In this document: positions 29,824 through 39,988 of the stretch, piece after piece
How positions within the stretch are numbered: the stretch's first letter is position 1
Layout of the letters: every line of letters starts with the position of its first letter
NCBI GenBank assembly: GCA_943788115.1
Contig: CALSPA010000011.1
Coordinates: forward strand, 1 to 64,000
Reading direction: 5' to 3'
From: an uncultured Flavobacteriales bacterium
Lineage (GTDB): Bacteria; Bacteroidota; Bacteroidia; Flavobacteriales_D; Parvicellaceae
Length of the DNA: 64,000 bases
Notes under the pieces: model-generated
What the model saw: the letters and a program-made list of their open reading frames with translations, nothing else
Databases searched by the model: none
What the model was told of the DNA's origin: nothing
Translations under genes and position numbers: made by a program

Positions 29824-31005
29824 TTAATTTAATAATTCAAAAATTCCACATGCTCCCTGACCTGTACCAACACACATGGTAACTGCACCATATTTCTGTT
29901 TTCTTCTTCTCATTTCGTTAAGAAGTTGTACTGTTAATTTTGCTCCAGTACATCCTAAAGGATGACCAAGAGCAATTGCACCACCATTAACATTAACGAT
30001 ACTTGGGTCTAATTCTAATCCTTTTAAAATCGCAACAGACTGAGATGCAAAAGCTTCGTTAAGCTCAATCTGCTGTAGGTCATTTTGCTTCATACCAGCT
30101 TTTTTTAAAGCTTCTGGAATAGCATAAAGTGGACCAACACCCATGATTCTTGGAGCAAGTCCAACAACTTTGTAATCTACTAATCTAGCAATGGGCTTAA
30201 CATTTAGCTCTTTAACCATTTCTTCAGACATTACCATAACAAATGCTGCACCATCTGAAGTTTGAGATGAATTTCCAGCTGTCACACTGCCACCGTTTTT
30301 AAATACGGGTCTTAATCTAGATAAAGCTTCAATGCTTGTTCCTTTTCTAGGTCCCTGATCAGTGTCAGCGATAAAGTTTCTTTCTTGTCGTTTTTCATTG
30401 CTGTCTAAATAAACTTCGTTTATGTTAATAGGAACTATATCATCTTTAAATAAGCCTTTTTCAATTGCATTTAAGGCTTTCATATGTGAGTGATAAGCAA
30501 ACTCATCTTGTTCTTTTCTAGAAACGCTAAATTCATCAGCAACAGCTTCAGCTGTTAACCCCATTCCCCAGTACCAATCTGGATGCTCTTGACTTACTTT
30601 AGAGTTTGGAACAATTCTCCAACCTCCAAATGGAATAGGAGACATGGTTTCAACTCCACCAGCAATAATACAATCTGCAGCACCAGCTTGTATTTGATTT
30701 GCTGCTAAAGCAATTGTTTGAAGACCTGAAGAGCAATATCTATTGACTGTCATTCCTGGTACTTTTTCTGTGTTAAGTCCCATGAGCGAAATCATTCTTC
30801 CAATATTTAACCCTTGTTCTGCTTCAGGAGTTGCGTTGCCAACAATGACATCGTCAATTCTGTTTGGATCTAGGTTTGGAAAATCTTTCATTAAATGTTT
30901 AACCACATCAGCAGCTAAATCATCTGGTCGAGTGAATTTAAATAAACCTCTTCCTGATTTTCCAACGGCAGATCTGTATCCACCTACTATATAAGCTGTT
31001 TTCAT
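29824..31005 (-). CDS. Acetyl-CoA acyltransferase (thiolase)
   Basis: NRYCSSGLQTIALAA; NVNGGAIALGHPLGCTGAKL; CVGTGQGACGIFE. Confidence 0.95.
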   Translation of the reverse strand: MKTAYIVGGYRSAVGKSGRGLFKFTRPDDLAADVVKHLMKDFPNLDPNRIDDVIVGNATPEAEQGLNIGRMISLMGLNTEKVPGMTVNRYCSSGLQTIALAANQIQAGAADCIIAGGVETMSPIPFGGWRIVPNSKVSQEHPDWYWGMGLTAEAVADEFSVSRKEQDEFAYHSHMKALNAIEKGLFKDDIVPININEVYLDSNEKRQERNFIADTDQGPRKGTSIEALSRLRPVFKNGGSVTAGNSSQTSDGAAFVMVMSEEMVKELNVKPIARLVDYKVVGLAPRIMGVGPLYAIPEALKKAGMKQNDLQQIELNEAFASQSVAILKGLELDPSIVNVNGGAIALGHPLGCTGAKLTVQLLNEMRRRKQKYGAVTMCVGTGQGACGIFELLN

Positions 31006-31015
31006 TGTTGTCTGT

Positions 31016-33403
31016 TTAGTTTCTTAATATTTTACCTTTTTGAAGAAGGCTTTGTAATCTTTCTAATGTTTTTTTCTTAGTGCAAAGTTCTAAGAAAGCT
31101 TTTCGTTCGATGTCTAATAGATATTGTTCGGAAACTTCAGTAATCTGAGACAGGTCACCTCCACATAACACATAACCAAGTTTTTCTGAAATAACTAAAT
31201 CATGCTCAGACATGTAATTTCCACTTTTCATGGAGTCTGCACCAACATAAACTATTCCTAAACCTTCTTGTCCTAAGACTTTTATGTCTTTTCTTTTTGC
31301 TTTTTGAACATAACCTTTATTAGCTAGTTTTAAACACGCTTCTTTGGCATGTGAAATTTGATTTGCTCTAGAAGTTATTACCTCATCGGTTCCATTTCTC
31401 AAGTATCCCAATTCAAATGCTTCATGAGCAGAAGTGGATACTTTTGCTTGACCAACTGTGAGGAATTTTTCTCTAAAAAGATTGATCCTCATGTCCCCGT
31501 TATTTAGTTCGTCAGATAATCTTAGCGCAAATTCTTTTGTGCCACCACCTCCAGGGATTAATCCAACGCCAAACTCAACTAACCCCATGTATGTTTCAGC
31601 ATGGGCTATAACTTGGTCTGCGTGAAGACAAATCTCACAACCTCCTCCAAGTGTTAATCCGTGTGGAGCAGCAACAACTGGAATTGAAGAGTATCTTAAT
31701 CGCATAGTGGTGTTTTGAAATGCTCGAACTGCAAAATCAAGTTCATCCCATTCTTGTTCAACTGCCATCATGAAAATCATCCCAACATTTGCTCCAGCGG
31801 AGAAATTCTCACCTTCATTTGAAATGACAACACCTTTATATTTTGGGTTCTCTTCTGCTAAGTCAATTGCTTTGTTAATTCCTTGAAGAACTCCACCACC
31901 AATAGTGTTCATCTTTGTATGGAACTCTACATTGATAATACCATCTTTTAAATCGATAATGTGAACATCATCATTTGACCATATAGTATTAGATTCTTTT
32001 AATGAAGCAAGAGAGATAATGTTTTCAGTTCCAGGAATTCTTTCATAAGATTTAGTATTTAAATTGTAGAATGTCTTGATTCCATCTTCAGTTTTGTAAA
32101 AAGATGTAATGCCGTTAGCAATAATATCATTTATCCATTTAGCTGGTTTCTTTCCAAGCTTTTCCATTACTGCTAATCCTTTCTCTAGACCTATAGCATC
32201 CCACGTTTCAAATGGACCTAATTCCCAACCGAATCCTGCCTTTAGTGCATCATCAATTTTATAAATTTCATCAGAGATTTCAGGGATTCTATGGCTAACA
32301 TAGCTAAAAATTCCACAAAAAACTTGTTGGTAGAACTCTCCCGCTTTGTCTTTCCCAGAAAATAAAATTCGGGTTCTTTTAGTTAATTCTTCTTCTTGTC
32401 TAGCAATGCTAATAGTTGCAAAATTTACTTTTCCAGATTTAATATACTCAAGTGTAGATAAATCAAGTTGAAGAATTTGTTTTTTACCGTTTTCGTCTTT
32501 TGTTTTTTTGTAGAAACCTTGACCAGATTTACTACCTAGCCATCCATTTTCAAGCATTTTAGATACAAAAGAAGGAGTTTCAAAAACTTCTTTTCTTTCA
32601 TCATCAGGACAGTTGCTTTTTACACCATTAGCAACATGAACCAGTGTGTCTAAACCAACAACATCGCATGTTCTAAATGTTGCAGATTTAGGTCTTCCCA
32701 TAATTGGCCCCGTAAGTTTATCTACCTCATTTACAGTTAAGTTCATTTTTTCTACAGTATGGAAAAGATCTTGTATGGCATACACACCAACTCTATTGGC
32801 AATAAAAGCAGGTGTATCCTTACAAAATACAGTTGTCTTTCCTAAGATAGTTGCGCCAAATTCCATCATGAATTCAATGTCTTCTTTTTTGGTTTTTGGA
32901 GTGGGGATGATTTCGAGTAGCTTAAGGTATCTAGGTGGGTTAAAAAAGTGAGTTCCAAAAAAATGTTCTTGAAAATCTTCAGATCTTCCTTCGAGCATCA
33001 TGTTAATTGGAATTCCTGACGTGTTTGATGTAATAAGAGTGCCTTTCTTTCTGTGCATCTCAACATTTTCAAAAACAATCTTTTTTATGTCTAACCTTTC
33101 AACAACAACTTCAATAATCCAATCACAGCTAGAGATAAGAGACATGTCATCAGTCATATTACCTGTCTTAATTCTTTTAGCAAATGTTTTTTTGTAAATG
33201 GGACTTGGTTTGGATTTTAACGCTTTAGCTAATGCTCCATCTACAATCTTGTTTCTTTCTTTAGTGCTGTCGGAGTTTTCAGCTTCTTTAGGTACAATGT
33301 CTAAAAGAAGAACGTTTAGACCAACATTGGCAAAGTGACAAGCAATGGCTGAACCCATTACTCCTGACCCTAATACAGCTACATTTTTAATGTTTCTTTT
33401 CAT
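31016..33403 (-). CDS. 3-hydroxyacyl-CoA dehydrogenase / enoyl-CoA hydratase bifunctional protein
   Basis: N-term Rossmann VAVLGSGVMGSAIACHFANVG; C-term crotonase HGLTLGGGCEICLHAD, EFGVGLIPGGGGTKEFALR. Confidence 0.95.
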   Translation of the reverse strand: MKRNIKNVAVLGSGVMGSAIACHFANVGLNVLLLDIVPKEAENSDSTKERNKIVDGALAKALKSKPSPIYKKTFAKRIKTGNMTDDMSLISSCDWIIEVVVERLDIKKIVFENVEMHRKKGTLITSNTSGIPINMMLEGRSEDFQEHFFGTHFFNPPRYLKLLEIIPTPKTKKEDIEFMMEFGATILGKTTVFCKDTPAFIANRVGVYAIQDLFHTVEKMNLTVNEVDKLTGPIMGRPKSATFRTCDVVGLDTLVHVANGVKSNCPDDERKEVFETPSFVSKMLENGWLGSKSGQGFYKKTKDENGKKQILQLDLSTLEYIKSGKVNFATISIARQEEELTKRTRILFSGKDKAGEFYQQVFCGIFSYVSHRIPEISDEIYKIDDALKAGFGWELGPFETWDAIGLEKGLAVMEKLGKKPAKWINDIIANGITSFYKTEDGIKTFYNLNTKSYERIPGTENIISLASLKESNTIWSNDDVHIIDLKDGIINVEFHTKMNTIGGGVLQGINKAIDLAEENPKYKGVVISNEGENFSAGANVGMIFMMAVEQEWDELDFAVRAFQNTTMRLRYSSIPVVAAPHGLTLGGGCEICLHADQVIAHAETYMGLVEFGVGLIPGGGGTKEFALRLSDELNNGDMRINLFREKFLTVGQAKVSTSAHEAFELGYLRNGTDEVITSRANQISHAKEACLKLANKGYVQKAKRKDIKVLGQEGLGIVYVGADSMKSGNYMSEHDLVISEKLGYVLCGGDLSQITEVSEQYLLDIERKAFLELCTKKKTLERLQSLLQKGKILRN

Positions 33404-33835
33404 TTAAAAAATATTATTGTTGTCAATTAGTTTATTTAATTTGCTAAGAACTGAAAAACAAGTTTCTAAATCTTTCTCCTGAATCTCAGCTTTTATCTTA
33501 TTGTTAAAAGAGATTACAACTTCTTTTGCTTGTTCCCTTATTGTTATTCCTTTTTCGGTTAAAAATATCTTAACCAATCTTTTGTCATTTTTATCTGATA
33601 CTTTTTTTATTAAACCTTCCTGATCAAGATGTTTAATCATTCTAGTTAAACTTCTTGGTTCCATTCCCATTTTAGGGGCTAGCTTAGTTGATGGAGTACC
33701 TTTTTTGTCGATGTTTAATAGGGCGTAACCTATGGACATGCTCCCTCCGAACTCATTTGCTTTAAGGTTGTACATCCTAGAAATGTTGTACCAAGCCCAT
33801 CTAATTTGAAAATCTATTGTTTCTTCTGGTTTCAT
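33404..33835 (-). CDS. MarR family transcriptional regulator
   Basis: wHTH: STKLAPKMGMEPRSLTRMIKHLDQEGLIKKVSDKNDKRLVKIFLTEKG. Confidence 0.9.
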   Translation of the reverse strand: MKPEETIDFQIRWAWYNISRMYNLKANEFGGSMSIGYALLNIDKKGTPSTKLAPKMGMEPRSLTRMIKHLDQEGLIKKVSDKNDKRLVKIFLTEKGITIREQAKEVVISFNNKIKAEIQEKDLETCFSVLSKLNKLIDNNNIF

Positions 33836-33870
33836 TGAAATGAATAATTCTTACGAATATATAAAAAAAG

Positions 33871-33885
33871 TTATGCAAGCATACT
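33871..33885. promoter_or_regulatory. Candidate MarR operator (TTATGCAAGCATACT)
   Basis: Inverted repeat TATGC-AA-GCATA 36 nt upstream of the marR start. Confidence 0.45.
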
Positions 33886-33908
33886 ATTTTTATTACAAAT
33901 GAAAAAAA

Positions 33909-35225
33909 TTATTCTGAATAATCTTGAATTATGCCACCAGTTAGTTTGAGAAGAGTAGTGTTGCTTTCAATTAAGTTGAAAGTCGATTGGAAGAGTGATA
34001 TTCCAGAATTTAAATATGCCATTTCAATGTCTCTTAAATTAAAAGAAGAAATTAAGCCGCTGTTTTCTTTAATCTTAGCAATATCAAAATTTTGCTTAGC
34101 AACTAAAAATGATTTTTTATTTAGTTCAAAAATTCTTAATCTAGTTTGATAGGTGTCGAAATTCATAGATAAATCTTGACTCAACTCTTTTTTTAATTTT
34201 TCCATTTCTAGAAAATTAATTTCCTCTTGAATTTTTAATGCCTTAATGCCTCTTCTTACCTTTCCACCGTCATATAGCCTAAAGCTTAGAGTGAAATTCC
34301 CATAATAATTTATACTCGTTCCATTCTGTGATAAATTTCCAATTGCAAATCTACTGTTACTATAGTTACCTCCAGAGTTAAAAGATATTGAGGGGTAAAA
34401 TGCTGATTTAGCCATTTCAATGTCTTGTTTTAATAAGGAAAAGTTGATTAGTTGGTTTTTAATATTGGTATTGGTGGAAAGCATTTTATTATTTAAATCA
34501 TCAAAAGAATAAATGTTTTTTGGAGGTGTGAGTTCATCAGTTAAATTCCAGTTTCTATCTACATCTACACCAAGTAAAAGGTTAAGGTTTCTTATAGAGT
34601 TTTTATAAGCTAGTTCTTGTAATATTAAATTTGAGCTATCGGTTAAATAAGCACTTTCAAATTGAAGGAGGTCTACGGTTACACCCAATCCTAATTTATT
34701 TTTTGTCTGTTGAAGCTCAAATTTTTCTTTAGATAATTCTAATACGTTCTTTAATAATGATAATTGTTCTCTTTGAATTTTACATTGATAATATGAAAGA
34801 ATTATTCCATGAATCGTGTTTTCAACCACAAGAGATGCAGTGCCTTCACTTTGTTCAACAAGTTGTTCTAACTTAATTTTATTAGCCTTTACATTAAAAC
34901 CATTGAAAAGTGTCCAGTTTAAAGCGATTCCTCCATTTAAAGAGTTGCTTTGGAGTAATTCTTGTATAAATGAAGTTGGATTTTTACTTTGATCTGAAAG
35001 AGTGTTGTCCTGTGAACCTGACAGATTAATGCTTGGAAGTAATCCTGCTTCTCCCCAAGTATTGAGTAATTTGTTGATTTCTACATTCTTCTTAGATATT
35101 TGTATTTCGTAGTTTTGTTTTAATCCTATTTTTATAGCATCAGATAACGAAAGAAAAAGCGAGTCTTGAGCAATAAATAAAGAGCTAAATGTTATTGATA
35201 AAAGAAGTAATATAGTTTTCATCAT
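33909..35225 (-). CDS. TolC family outer membrane efflux protein
   Basis: Signal peptide, coiled-coil OEP repeats; operon with RND and adaptor. Confidence 0.9.
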   Translation of the reverse strand: MMKTILLLLSITFSSLFIAQDSLFLSLSDAIKIGLKQNYEIQISKKNVEINKLLNTWGEAGLLPSINLSGSQDNTLSDQSKNPTSFIQELLQSNSLNGGIALNWTLFNGFNVKANKIKLEQLVEQSEGTASLVVENTIHGIILSYYQCKIQREQLSLLKNVLELSKEKFELQQTKNKLGLGVTVDLLQFESAYLTDSSNLILQELAYKNSIRNLNLLLGVDVDRNWNLTDELTPPKNIYSFDDLNNKMLSTNTNIKNQLINFSLLKQDIEMAKSAFYPSISFNSGGNYSNSRFAIGNLSQNGTSINYYGNFTLSFRLYDGGKVRRGIKALKIQEEINFLEMEKLKKELSQDLSMNFDTYQTRLRIFELNKKSFLVAKQNFDIAKIKENSGLISSFNLRDIEMAYLNSGISLFQSTFNLIESNTTLLKLTGGIIQDYSE

Positions 35226-38200
35226 TAATCAGGGTTATTATTTGATTGTTGGTTGTTTAGCTTATTTAACTCTTTTAATTCTAGTAATTCACTTTTTAGC
35301 TTTTCAATTTCTATAGAATGGTCATTATTGTTCAATAATAGATTTTCACTGTCTCTTGTTTCTAGAAATTCATTTGTTCTAATTAAATTTTTAATAACTG
35401 GTTCTACTTCTAATTTAGAGGGTGGGGTTTTACCGCCTTTCCAAAACCACCATCTAGCCCTTCTAATGTCATTGAAATATAAGATGAGTACAGGGAAATA
35501 AAATAGAATTATAATGGTACCAAAAAGAACACCAAAAGCAACAGAAACTGCCATTGGAATTAAAAATTGAGCTTGAAAACTTTTTTCTAAAATTAGAGGA
35601 TAAAGCCCTGCAACAGTGGTAATTGTTGTTAGAATAATAGCTCTAAATCTAGATTTGCCAGCATTTATTACGGCACTTGAGATGTCGTCCCCTTTTTCTA
35701 AATACCTGTTGAACTGATCGAGCATTACTACCGCATCATTTACCAAAATTCCAACTAAAGCTATAACTCCCCAAAAACTTAATATGGAAAAAGGTTTATC
35801 TACTAATCCGTGTCCTAAAAGTGCGCTGAAAATACCTATTGGAACAACCATTAAAATTATTCTAGACTGGTAAAATGATTTAAAGTTTAAGGAAATTGTA
35901 ATCATAATTAATATGATGCTTATTAAAAATGCAATCATTAACCTTTTTCCAGAGTCTGCAGCTCTTTCTGCTTGACCTTTGACATCGTAACTAACTCCTG
36001 GAAATAATGTTGCTATTTTATTAAGTAGTTGTCTTTCAATTTTTTCATTCACTTGACCTGAAAGCTCAGCGTCATATAAAGTGGCATTAACCCTTACTTC
36101 TTTTTTACCGTTTATGTGATTTATTTTAACTTTCCCTCTTTGAATATTGTAATCGGCAAGTTCATATAATGGAAATATTTGGCCGTTATTAGATTTGATT
36201 TTAACATTATCTAAAGACCCCATTGAGTTTCTGTTTTCATAAGGGAACCTTAGCCAAACTTTAATTTCATCTCTACCTAAAATTAATCTTTGAACTTCTT
36301 CACCAAAGAAACCTTGTCTAATCTGATTAAGTATTGTTAGTTCGTTTAGGCCTAACAAATGAGCTTTAGGTTTTAGCTTTAAATGAATTTCTCTATTGCC
36401 AATTCCTCCATTATCTAAAGTGCTTTTTACTTCAGGGAATGTTGAAATCTGATCTTTAATCCAATTGGTTGCTTTTTGTAACTGATTAGATTCTTCACTT
36501 TGCAATGATATTGAAACTGCTCTTCCAAATTGTTGCTGTCCTCCAATGCTAAATTTTTCTAACTGTTTAATAGAATCTTTATGAATTCTACTTTTTATTT
36601 CATTGGACATTTCTACAGTAGAAATCAGCTGATTTTCTTTAACAGAAACTCTAATAGATCCAGCATGGCTTCCGGATTCTCCCATGCCTTCTGTAGTTCC
36701 AACACTTATTGCAGAATAAGTTATTAGAGTGTCGTTGTATTGATTAATTAATTCTTGATTGTAATTTTTAATAATTGAATCACAGTACCATAAAAATTTT
36801 TCTGTTCTTTTTTCTCTTTCTCCTGGTTTGAAAGAAAACTCTACCATAATGTTGTCAAAAGGTATACTTGGGAAAAAAGTCCATCTAATTATCCCTAATG
36901 AAAACAAAACGCTAACAGCTACCATAAAGAGTGCAGGTGTCCAAATGTGCCATCTGTAATTTTTAATTATTCTAGTAATTATTGATGCGTATCCGTTCCT
37001 TAATTTAGTTACTACTTTTTCAATTGAATTTCTAAATTTGTTATTTCCTGAAATTAAATTCTTATTTAGAATTTTTTTGTTTGAAAGGTGAGAGGGGAGG
37101 ATTAAAAAAGCTTCCACTAACGAAAATAATAGGCAAGCAACAACGCTGAATGCCATTTCTTGCATCATTTCTAAATCGCCACCAACAAAGAGTAAAGTTG
37201 AAAAAGCAAATACTGTTGTTAAAACTGATGTAACAACAGCGTTCATTACTTCCATTGTGCCATCTAAAGCAGCTCTCATTGGTGTTTTTCCTCTTTCAAA
37301 ATGAGAATAAATATTTTCAGCAATAACTATCCCATCATCTACTAAAATTCCTACTACTAAAATCATTCCAAATAGAGATATCATGTTGATAGTCATTCCA
37401 TACATCATACCAAATGCTAACATTCCTATAAATGAAAAAGGAATTCCAAAAGCTACCCATAAAGAAAGTCTTAAGCTTAAGAACAGTCCAAGTACTATAC
37501 ATACAAGTAATAATCCTATGATGAGGTTTTTAGATAGCATGAAGATTCGCTGGTCAAGCATATCTGCGAATTGAAATAAGTTTTTCATTTCATATTCTTG
37601 CTGGTTAAGATTGAAATTGTCAATGTAATTGGTCATAACATCGGCAATTTTATTTAAATCTTCATCTGCTGTTTTCTTTACAATGAAATTGATACTTCTT
37701 TTACCATCAGTGTAGCTTTTCATGGGGATTTCAGAGAAATCTAACTTCACATCTGCAATGTCTTTTAATTGAACAATATCTCCATTTGGCAAAGAATAAA
37801 TAACAATGTTTTTAATTAACTCAGGATCAGTAGTTCTGTTCATTGACCTAATGATGATTTCTTCATCTACTGTTTTGACACTACCACCTGAAATGTCAAT
37901 ATTACTAAGCTTGATGGCGTTTGATACAATGTCAAAGTTTAAGTTGTATCTTAATAAATCATCTTCTCTTATGTTTACAGCAATAATAATAGGTGGGTAT
38001 CCGTAAACGTCTATTTGACTTATTTCTTTGGAATTTAATAGGTCCCTTTCAATTTTATCGGACATCTTTTTAAGCTCCCACAAGTTGTTTGGACCCATAA
38101 GGGAGTAGAAACCAACTGTATTGCTCATACCTCCCATTCCTCTAGACTTTTGAGCGAAAACAATGGGTTTTTCAGCTCCTTGAGGGAAGGAGTAGATTCC

Positions 38201-38542
38201 ATCTACAGAGTTTTTCACATCCTGAAGAATTGTATTTATATCTATTCCATCAATAGATTCGACTGTAACTCTAACTGTATTTTCTGATGATTTTGAGGTG
38301 ATTTCTTTAACTCCTTGGATTCCGTTTAAAGATTCTTCAATTTTTGTTGTAATTCCTTCTTCTATTTCTTCAGGTGAAGCTCCCGGATATGAAACTGTAA
38401 CATAAACTCTATTGGGTTCAAGTTCAGGAAAAAATGAGTGAGGCATTAAGAAAAGACTCAAAATTCCTGCAATTGCTGTAATGATAATTATAGCATTAGC
38501 CCAAATTGGAAATTTGATAAAATATTCAATTATCTTTTTCAT
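35225..38542 (-). CDS. Efflux RND transporter permease
   Basis: YPGASPEEIEEGITTKIEESLNGIQGVKEITSKS; FWGVIALVGILVNDAVVMLDQFNRYL; about 12 TM. Confidence 0.95.
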   Translation of the reverse strand: MKKIIEYFIKFPIWANAIIIITAIAGILSLFLMPHSFFPELEPNRVYVTVSYPGASPEEIEEGITTKIEESLNGIQGVKEITSKSSENTVRVTVESIDGIDINTILQDVKNSVDGIYSFPQGAEKPIVFAQKSRGMGGMSNTVGFYSLMGPNNLWELKKMSDKIERDLLNSKEISQIDVYGYPPIIIAVNIREDDLLRYNLNFDIVSNAIKLSNIDISGGSVKTVDEEIIIRSMNRTTDPELIKNIVIYSLPNGDIVQLKDIADVKLDFSEIPMKSYTDGKRSINFIVKKTADEDLNKIADVMTNYIDNFNLNQQEYEMKNLFQFADMLDQRIFMLSKNLIIGLLLVCIVLGLFLSLRLSLWVAFGIPFSFIGMLAFGMMYGMTINMISLFGMILVVGILVDDGIVIAENIYSHFERGKTPMRAALDGTMEVMNAVVTSVLTTVFAFSTLLFVGGDLEMMQEMAFSVVACLLFSLVEAFLILPSHLSNKKILNKNLISGNNKFRNSIEKVVTKLRNGYASIITRIIKNYRWHIWTPALFMVAVSVLFSLGIIRWTFFPSIPFDNIMVEFSFKPGEREKRTEKFLWYCDSIIKNYNQELINQYNDTLITYSAISVGTTEGMGESGSHAGSIRVSVKENQLISTVEMSNEIKSRIHKDSIKQLEKFSIGGQQQFGRAVSISLQSEESNQLQKATNWIKDQISTFPEVKSTLDNGGIGNREIHLKLKPKAHLLGLNELTILNQIRQGFFGEEVQRLILGRDEIKVWLRFPYENRNSMGSLDNVKIKSNNGQIFPLYELADYNIQRGKVKINHINGKKEVRVNATLYDAELSGQVNEKIERQLLNKIATLFPGVSYDVKGQAERAADSGKRLMIAFLISIILIMITISLNFKSFYQSRIILMVVPIGIFSALLGHGLVDKPFSILSFWGVIALVGILVNDAVVMLDQFNRYLEKGDDISSAVINAGKSRFRAIILTTITTVAGLYPLILEKSFQAQFLIPMAVSVAFGVLFGTIIILFYFPVLILYFNDIRRARWWFWKGGKTPPSKLEVEPVIKNLIRTNEFLETRDSENLLLNNNDHSIEIEKLKSELLELKELNKLNNQQSNNNPD

Positions 38543-38547
38543 CTTTT

Positions 38548-39759
38548 CTAATTAATAGGGTAAACTTTCATGCTGTCTTTTGCATTGATTACAGGTTCGA
38601 TAACTAGTATTGTTGCATTTTCTATTCCACTAGCTAAAACCAAATTGTTTTGCATTGATTTAACATTTATTTTTTTTGGAATTAGTAAACTGTCTTCATT
38701 AACTGTGAAAATCATGTTGTTTCCAAACACAGCTTTTCTAGGTATTTTAACTACATTTTCAAATCCATCACATTTTATTGAAGCTTCTAAATACATTCCA
38801 TTTAATAAGTTATTATTATTAGATACTAGCTTGGCAAAAACAGATAGGTTTTGTGTGTTTGCATTTACAAAGTCTCCAATCCTAGTAATAGAGCCTGAAT
38901 ATTGATTGTTGTCCTGTGTTAAGATAACTTCGTATCCTTTCTTAACTTTTGAAATGTAGTCTGGATTAATGGGTATTTCAATTTCTAAATCACCCTTTCT
39001 AATGATATTAACTATTGGACTTCCAGGATTTACAACTGCTCCTTCATCAGTAAATGCTTCAATTATTGAGCCGTTAAATGGAGCAGTGATTAAATATTTT
39101 TTCAATCTTTCTTCATCACTTTTAATGCTGTAGTATTCTGAAAGAAATGATCTTGAAATAATAAAGTTTTTTTCTTTGGTTGAAGAGAAACTAGGGAAAA
39201 CAGGTAAAGGGGAATTCACTTTAATAGAATTGAAAAAAGTGTCCCATTTTAAAAATTCAGCTGAAAAATCAATTTTAATATCTGCTAGAGAATTGGATAC
39301 TAAGTTTAAAAAGTTGCTTTTTTTGGCAATAAGTAATAATTGAGCATCGTCATCCTTTACTTTAAAGAGTATTTGCCCTTTGGTAAATTCTGTGCCTTTT
39401 TTTAAGTTTATATTTGAAATTAATTTACCCTGTACTTCACTAGAAATATTAATGTTTGAGGATGAAATTACTCTTCCCGATCCGTTGATAGTAAAAGGTA
39501 TAGTGTCGTTAAATATTGTTTTAGTATTTACATATTTAGGAATAATTGAATCTTTGAAATCAGTTTTTATTCTTTTAAGTCTGATTTCTTCAGCATTTTT
39601 CTCACCATAGCTAACGCCAGATTCATAACTTATTTTTCCAATGAAAGAAATTAGAGATAATAAGATAATAGAGCTTATTATTATTAATACTTGTCTTGTT
39701 TTCATAATGACATATTTCTTTAAATCAAATTTAATCACAATCAATACAATAAAAGACAA
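38548..39759 (-). CDS. Efflux RND transporter periplasmic adaptor subunit (start codon may be internal)
   Basis: Biotinyl-lipoyl-like SSEVQGKLISNINLKKGTEFTKGQILFKVKD; ITAPFNGSIIEAFTDEGAVVNPGSPIVNI. MKTRQVL at 39705 is the more likely start. Confidence 0.9.
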   Translation of the reverse strand: MSFIVLIVIKFDLKKYVIMKTRQVLIIISSIILLSLISFIGKISYESGVSYGEKNAEEIRLKRIKTDFKDSIIPKYVNTKTIFNDTIPFTINGSGRVISSSNINISSEVQGKLISNINLKKGTEFTKGQILFKVKDDDAQLLLIAKKSNFLNLVSNSLADIKIDFSAEFLKWDTFFNSIKVNSPLPVFPSFSSTKEKNFIISRSFLSEYYSIKSDEERLKKYLITAPFNGSIIEAFTDEGAVVNPGSPIVNIIRKGDLEIEIPINPDYISKVKKGYEVILTQDNNQYSGSITRIGDFVNANTQNLSVFAKLVSNNNNLLNGMYLEASIKCDGFENVVKIPRKAVFGNNMIFTVNEDSLLIPKKINVKSMQNNLVLASGIENATILVIEPVINAKDSMKVYPIN

Positions 39760-39988
39760 AAAGTTATAAGTGGTTTCTAAACAATTTTAAAGGTATTTCA
39801 TTTGGAAAAAGAATATTTTAGATGTAAATGTGCTGTGCAAATAAGCTTAATTATTTCAAAACTATTTTGTTATTTTTAATATTGAATATAAATTCTTAAA
39901 CATTCTTTATAATAATCTATTAAGATGAATTTATTAATAACTACTTGCCCTTATTCTATTTAATTCATTAATTACTAGTTAAATTAGA

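Noticed and set aside
28311-30994. Plus-strand ORFs inside the acyl-CoA dehydrogenase and thiolase genes
   Set aside because: Long only because of codon bias on the opposite strand; the sense proteins have clear family motifs.
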